DNA of 64,000 nt from Rhabdornis inornatus (lineage: Eukaryota; Chordata; Aves; Passeriformes; Rhabdornithidae). The stretch covers positions 2,544,299-2,608,298 of the forward strand of contig VWZS01004485.1 of the NCBI GenBank assembly GCA_013397075.1. Reading direction: 5' to 3'. A program made the position numbers and the translations under genes. A model generated the notes under the pieces. The model was not told where the DNA came from and searched no databases. It saw only the letters and a program-made list of their open reading frames with translations. The first letter of the stretch is position 1. Each line of letters starts with the position of its first letter. This document shows, in pieces, positions 60,002 to 64,000 of this stretch.

Positions 60002-63000
60002 TGCTTCTTTACCTGAGCTGTCAATTCCCTGTCTCATTATTTGCTTTATTGCCTGTAAAGAAGTTTAATTTTAAAAATCTCATTCTTTCACAGCAAATGT
60101 TGCCACAAAATTGGTTAATGATGAAAGTTTCCAGGTTTGATGACTAGACTGCTGCAATCCAGACACGAGGATTCATCCTTTTTGCTGTCTTTTTTCTTAC
60201 CAGAAAAGAATGGGAGATGGAGAAGAGAAAGACAGTGGCAAGCAGCTGGGTTCTGTGTACAAAACACAATGACAGACTTGTGTCTTTCTGAAAGGTCTGA
60301 AAGCTGCTAGAACCAACTGCTTTGCTATCAGAGCCACATGGGTTAAACAACAGCCAACAATATTATTTGAAGCAATTGAAAATATTTAAATTCCCAGATT
60401 ATCTCTGAATATGTCAACAACATATTTCAGGAACCATCCTGACCAGATGGATTATTTCTTTATTTAAGGGGAGAAAGATCATTGGTTTTCAGAAGACTTT
60501 CCCCATTTTTATTTTAATCAGTCATTTTTACAGCAAATCACAAAACTGAACTTTCAGCATTTTAGAAGAGGTCTGCTGAATTGTGCTGTCATGAATGAAT
60601 ATGCAGGGTTTGGAGGACAAGAGAGATTTGTAAGTTATTCTGACCTGCTGAATTACCTAGACAAGTCATTCACTTCTCTTCTGCTCTGCTCCTCTTGTAT
60701 CCATTGACACTGTGAAGTCTTTATGCAAAGACTTTATGCTGTGTTTTCATAGAGTCTCAGGTCCAAAAGGCCCTTAACTGTGACTGGGGACTCTGGAAGC
60801 TATATTAATAATAATAATAAATTTCAAACCAGTAATTATTCAGTTCCTATGGAAAAGACTAAGTGTGGAGGAGGAACAAAAGGAGTTTTTCCACTGAGTT
60901 TGCCCACATCAGGGAATGCAGGTCCATGCTGTGGAAGACAACTTGAGCAATCACTGCTACTATCACTGCTACCCCAGCATAAAGGACAGGTTGAAGAAAG
61001 AATGGGTGAAGACTTTACCTTGGTTACTTCAGAGCTCTGCCAGAATTCTGACAGTTCGTTATGTGTAAAGGTAACCATTGTACATCCCAAGGAAAGGCCT
61101 ATTGTTTCTCTTCTGAAAATTGTGGATCTTGTAATCTTCCCATGGAAGAGATTTCATTGCTGACCAGTCATATAGTGGCTTTGAGCATTTGGATATCGGC
61201 ACTCCCTCAATTTGGAGGAAGTCTGGGCATCTCTAAGAGTGTTCAAGGACGATTTTTTTTTCATGTATGAAAAAAATCACATAAAAGACATAATTTTCAA
61301 AACACTCTTGTTAGGGCTGTAGGGTAATAAGCCATCAAGTGATTATTTTTAAACTGACATCTGATGAATTGATGGCACACGCTTCCCTGTCTGTTCTAAG
61401 ACACTGTCATGACACACTTCTCTCTGGCTTTTGGACAATCTGTCGATTAGCTCACACTACCCTGTATTTGCCATGAAAGACAAGACTTCTTTTTAAAATC
61501 TAGATGGTGTATTCAACAGCATTCAAGTGATGATGCATTTTCCAGCAGCAAGAGCATCAGCAAAGATCTGGTGCATAAGCTTTGTAAAATAACAAAATCC
61601 TTGCATAGTCCTGGGATAAAATCAGGCTAACAGATGTCATCACTACTGACAATCAAGAAAATTGAACCAGTGCTCAAGCACCTGTGTAAGGGTGGCATTA
61701 CCTGACACAGAGAAAGCAAATTACCCTTCCGTCATCAGGGAATCAATCCAAGGACTATGTCTTTGGATATAATTTGCATACGGTTCAACTTAGAAAGGGC
61801 AAAGGGAAAAGATTGTTTTATTAGTGAAAGACTGGGTGGTATTAATTTGAGAACTGAGGAGAATTCTTAAACACGGAGCATTAATATGTCAAAAAGAATC
61901 AGAATCAGCTGAAAGGTTATTTAGTGAAGGGAGAGATTTGTCCTACAGCTGCAACTAAGTTAATTGAAGTTTCTTTCCAACAAACTATGATCTATGTCTT
62001 TACCAGGAGGTTTATTTTAACAAGGATGTTTTATAAAATGATGGTTAGAGTTCAAACCTCAGTCTCTCGCTTGGTGGTCTCTGTGTGGTGTTTCTGCACC
62101 ACACTTAAAAAGCCAAACATCCAAACACCTCTGCTACTAGGGGAAATACAAAGCTTATATCACCCTAGGACTTCCCCTGTGATTTTGCATTTCTCCCAAG
62201 ATAAACAACTTTTAAGCATCTTCATTCTCTTTCTTGCCCTGTGCCGTGCAAATGTGCCTCAAACTACCGAAGTGAGAAGAGCCATTTTTGCAGAGTTTCA
62301 TGAAAACTGATAAAGGTGTTTTGTGTATCTTCATGAACTTGAAAGACTAAGAAGAATGTTGCCTTCTTAATTTTTAACTCCTGTGTACCGAAATCTATAT
62401 TTAACCAATTTGTTCCCGTACTACAGCTTGTGCATGAAATGCAGAGCACCTGGAGGAGCACATCTAGGATTTGCTGGAAAATACCTGAAGCTGGAGAAAT
62501 TATCACTGCTTCTGGTAATCAGCCTTGATATGAAAAAGTTGTGTGCAATCAGCTGTATGACTATACCTGATTTAATCTTTCTACAGAATCAGAAAGCTCT
62601 TTAGTCACTGATACCTCTTCCAATACGGCTGAGGCACCTCTGCCTAGGTTACACAGGTTTTCTGTATCCCTTTTCTGTAAACAGTATAGTCTTCTGTTGC
62701 ATGTTTCAACAGGCAGAGTACAGAGGTATTGTTTTTATTTTACAACTATTTATTTTATTTTACAACTCATGGTAGAAGCATCAGCTCTCTCTCATCCTGA
62801 TTACTTCTGTCTTTATACATACAAGAAAAATACAAGAAAATAGATTTCCCTTTTTCCTTATAGACTTCTGTGGGTTCATGGAGACCTGCTTGCAGGCCTT
62901 CCAGCCTATCAAGCCTCTCCAAATCCCTTTTTCAAGTTTAGAGATGCATTCCTTAGTGAGTATTCTTCATATAACAAATCCAGAAGAGTCCTTCCAGTGC

Positions 63001-63004
63001 CACC
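60002..63004. other. Unique noncoding sequence
   Basis: No gene recognised. Frames of 127 codons (60780-61163, +) and 128 codons (61924-62310, +) are open, but show no domain, no convincing codon pattern and no splice context. A short (AAT)n run lies at 60804-60820. A weak CR1-tail-like phrase at 60750-60780 (CATAGAGTCTCAGGTCCAAAAGGCCC) is too short to call. Confidence 0.5.
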
Positions 63005-63375
63005 TGCCTTTGATGATGATGTTTTTTTACTGATATCTCTCTTGCCCATCAGCCATCCTGCTTTTAAACCATTTAATATGTGCATGAGGGATGTTTTGAA
63101 GAGTTAATTTTCCATCTGAAGTCAAAAACCTTAATAAATCTAAGTAAATTATGAGCTGTACAAACATGATGAAGTCAAATAGGAAAACTAAATTTGTTTC
63201 ATGAGCTGTTCTTATAAAACTGTATAGACTGGTGTTAATTATAGTTCTACCTTTAATTTTCATTAATTGAATCCCATATCAACTTTAGTATTTCTCTGCT
63301 GGAGAGTGAAATCAGATTAACTGCTCTGCAGTTACCTAGATTATCCCCTTTTCCTCTTTGAATATCACCAAGAAA
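63005..63375 (-). mobile_element. Ancient CR1/L3-like LINE reverse transcriptase relic
   Basis: On the minus strand, 63027-63263 reads (M)KIKGRTIINTSLY at the start and later IIYLDLLRFLTSDGKLTLQN, then HAHIKWFKSRMADGQERYQ. This parallels the CR1-type reverse transcriptase stretch 'VDVVYLDFSKAFDTV...LLRWIKNWLSDRKQRV'. Just upstream on the minus strand (63280-63345) is NCRAVNLISLSSREILKLIW, resembling 'NYRPVSLTSVPGKIMEQIL'. The FSKAFD box is degraded to LLRFLTSD, so the copy is dead. Divergence is far greater than in the other CR1 copies here, suggesting a much older insertion. The edges are approximate. Confidence 0.6.
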
Positions 63376-64000
63376 TAAGTCTTACTCTGTACTAATGTAT
63401 ATTAAGATGTATTTTTAGCAACCATCACAATTCAGGGCACCTGTCTGTAAGTTGCTTCAGATTTAAGTTATTTGAAAACTTCAAATATTTGACTAGTTGA
63501 TTCCCCAGACTGCCTGAAGGCTGCTCTGTTCTTTGCCCAACATGACACCTGGCTCCCTTGGTGTACGGGTGGCTTTTCTCACCTCCACCTGGCAGGCTGC
63601 TCTTAGGTGCCCTTTCTTTTTGTCTGTCTGCCTAGAAACATGAGTGAGATGCCAGCCAGTGGGTGAGCCAGGCACTTGCCTTGCAGGTGGGACTAGTGTA
63701 AGCTCCTTGGATGGTCCCCTAAGGAATCAGGTGTCTGGAAAGGAATTGTTCTATTTTGAAGGAGAGAAAACTTGCAGCACAAAATTAAATGCCAATCAGC
63801 CCTAACTTTTCAGCCAATGCAAAATGTTTTTTTCCTGGTCAGGTAATAGCACGTTTCTTTCAAAAGCAGACAGAGGGAAAAAAAAGGAAACTTTTCTTTC
63901 ACACCAAGAGCATAAGGTGATAAAACATAATAAGCAGAAAAACTTAACCAAGAAGGGAAAGTGTCTGCAATTGTGACCCTCGGCAGAAGCTGTAAGTTGT
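63376..64000. other. Noncoding sequence at the window end
   Basis: No gene or repeat recognised. The segment at about 63520-63720 is somewhat GC-rich, which accounts for the minus-strand frame at 63493-63675. The LINE relic may extend slightly into the left side. Confidence 0.45.

Noticed and set aside
60750..60780. CR1-tail-like phrase CATAGAGTCTCAGGTCC
   Set aside because: Too short and too diverged; no CR1 body follows.
60780..61163. 127-codon frame
   Set aside because: No family resemblance; the first part crosses an AAT repeat. A minus-strand frame overlaps the same bases.
61924..62310. 128-codon frame
   Set aside because: No recognisable domain or splice context, and composition typical of noncoding sequence.
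1..64000. Search for CRISPR arrays, operons, bacterial-type promoters and rRNA or tRNA genes
   Set aside because: The window is clearly vertebrate nuclear DNA with CR1 elements; no regularly spaced repeat array or structured RNA gene was seen.

Overview
The window reads as a gene-poor stretch of a bird genome: AT-rich, without open frames of convincing protein-coding character, but with many degenerate CR1-type LINE fragments whose 3' ends carry the avian signature (a segment like GGTTTGGGTTGGAAGGGACC next to an octamer tail of the ATTCTGTG type). There are also pieces of two LTR-type repeats that I recognise from bird genomes. These identifications come from reading the sequence against remembered repeat patterns, not from a database search. 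Crocodilians and turtles also carry CR1, so 'bird' rests mainly on the LTR families.

Layout: 1-15.8 kb holds almost no CR1, only two colinear pieces of one GC-rich LTR-like repeat (3.6 kb and 5.9-6.3 kb), a doubtful ancient LINE trace (11.2 kb) and an internally deleted LTR of a second family (12.4-12.6 kb). 15.8-19.5 kb carries three CR1 copies. 19.5-26.8 kb is unique sequence. 26.8-31.3 kb holds three CR1 copies, one of them from inside ORF2. 31.3-42.4 kb is unique apart from a fragment of the second LTR family (35.5-35.7 kb). 42.4-51.2 kb carries five CR1 copies. 51.2-56.9 kb is unique. 56.9-60.0 kb carries four CR1 copies, two of them fused head to head. The last kilobase holds an old CR1/L3-like reverse transcriptase relic.

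I found no protein-coding gene, exon with convincing splice signals, tRNA, rRNA, CpG island or CRISPR array. The frames of 60-166 codons are either relics of CR1 ORF2 (15.7-16.4 kb, 59.7-60.0 kb and 63.0-63.3 kb) or chance frames in noncoding DNA. The sequence could be intergenic or lie inside a very long intron; nothing here decides which.

The most interesting structures are mutational. One is a perfect 23-bp inverted repeat inside a CR1 (19.4 kb) that looks like a fold-back template switch. Another is a head-to-head CR1 pair (58.6-59.1 kb) with hairpin potential. A CR1 tail has turned into a 9-bp tandem array (29.1 kb). One LTR-like repeat is found in two colinear pieces about 2.1 kb apart. 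A candidate conserved regulatory block lies near 50.1-50.5 kb. I see no evidence of an undescribed biological system.
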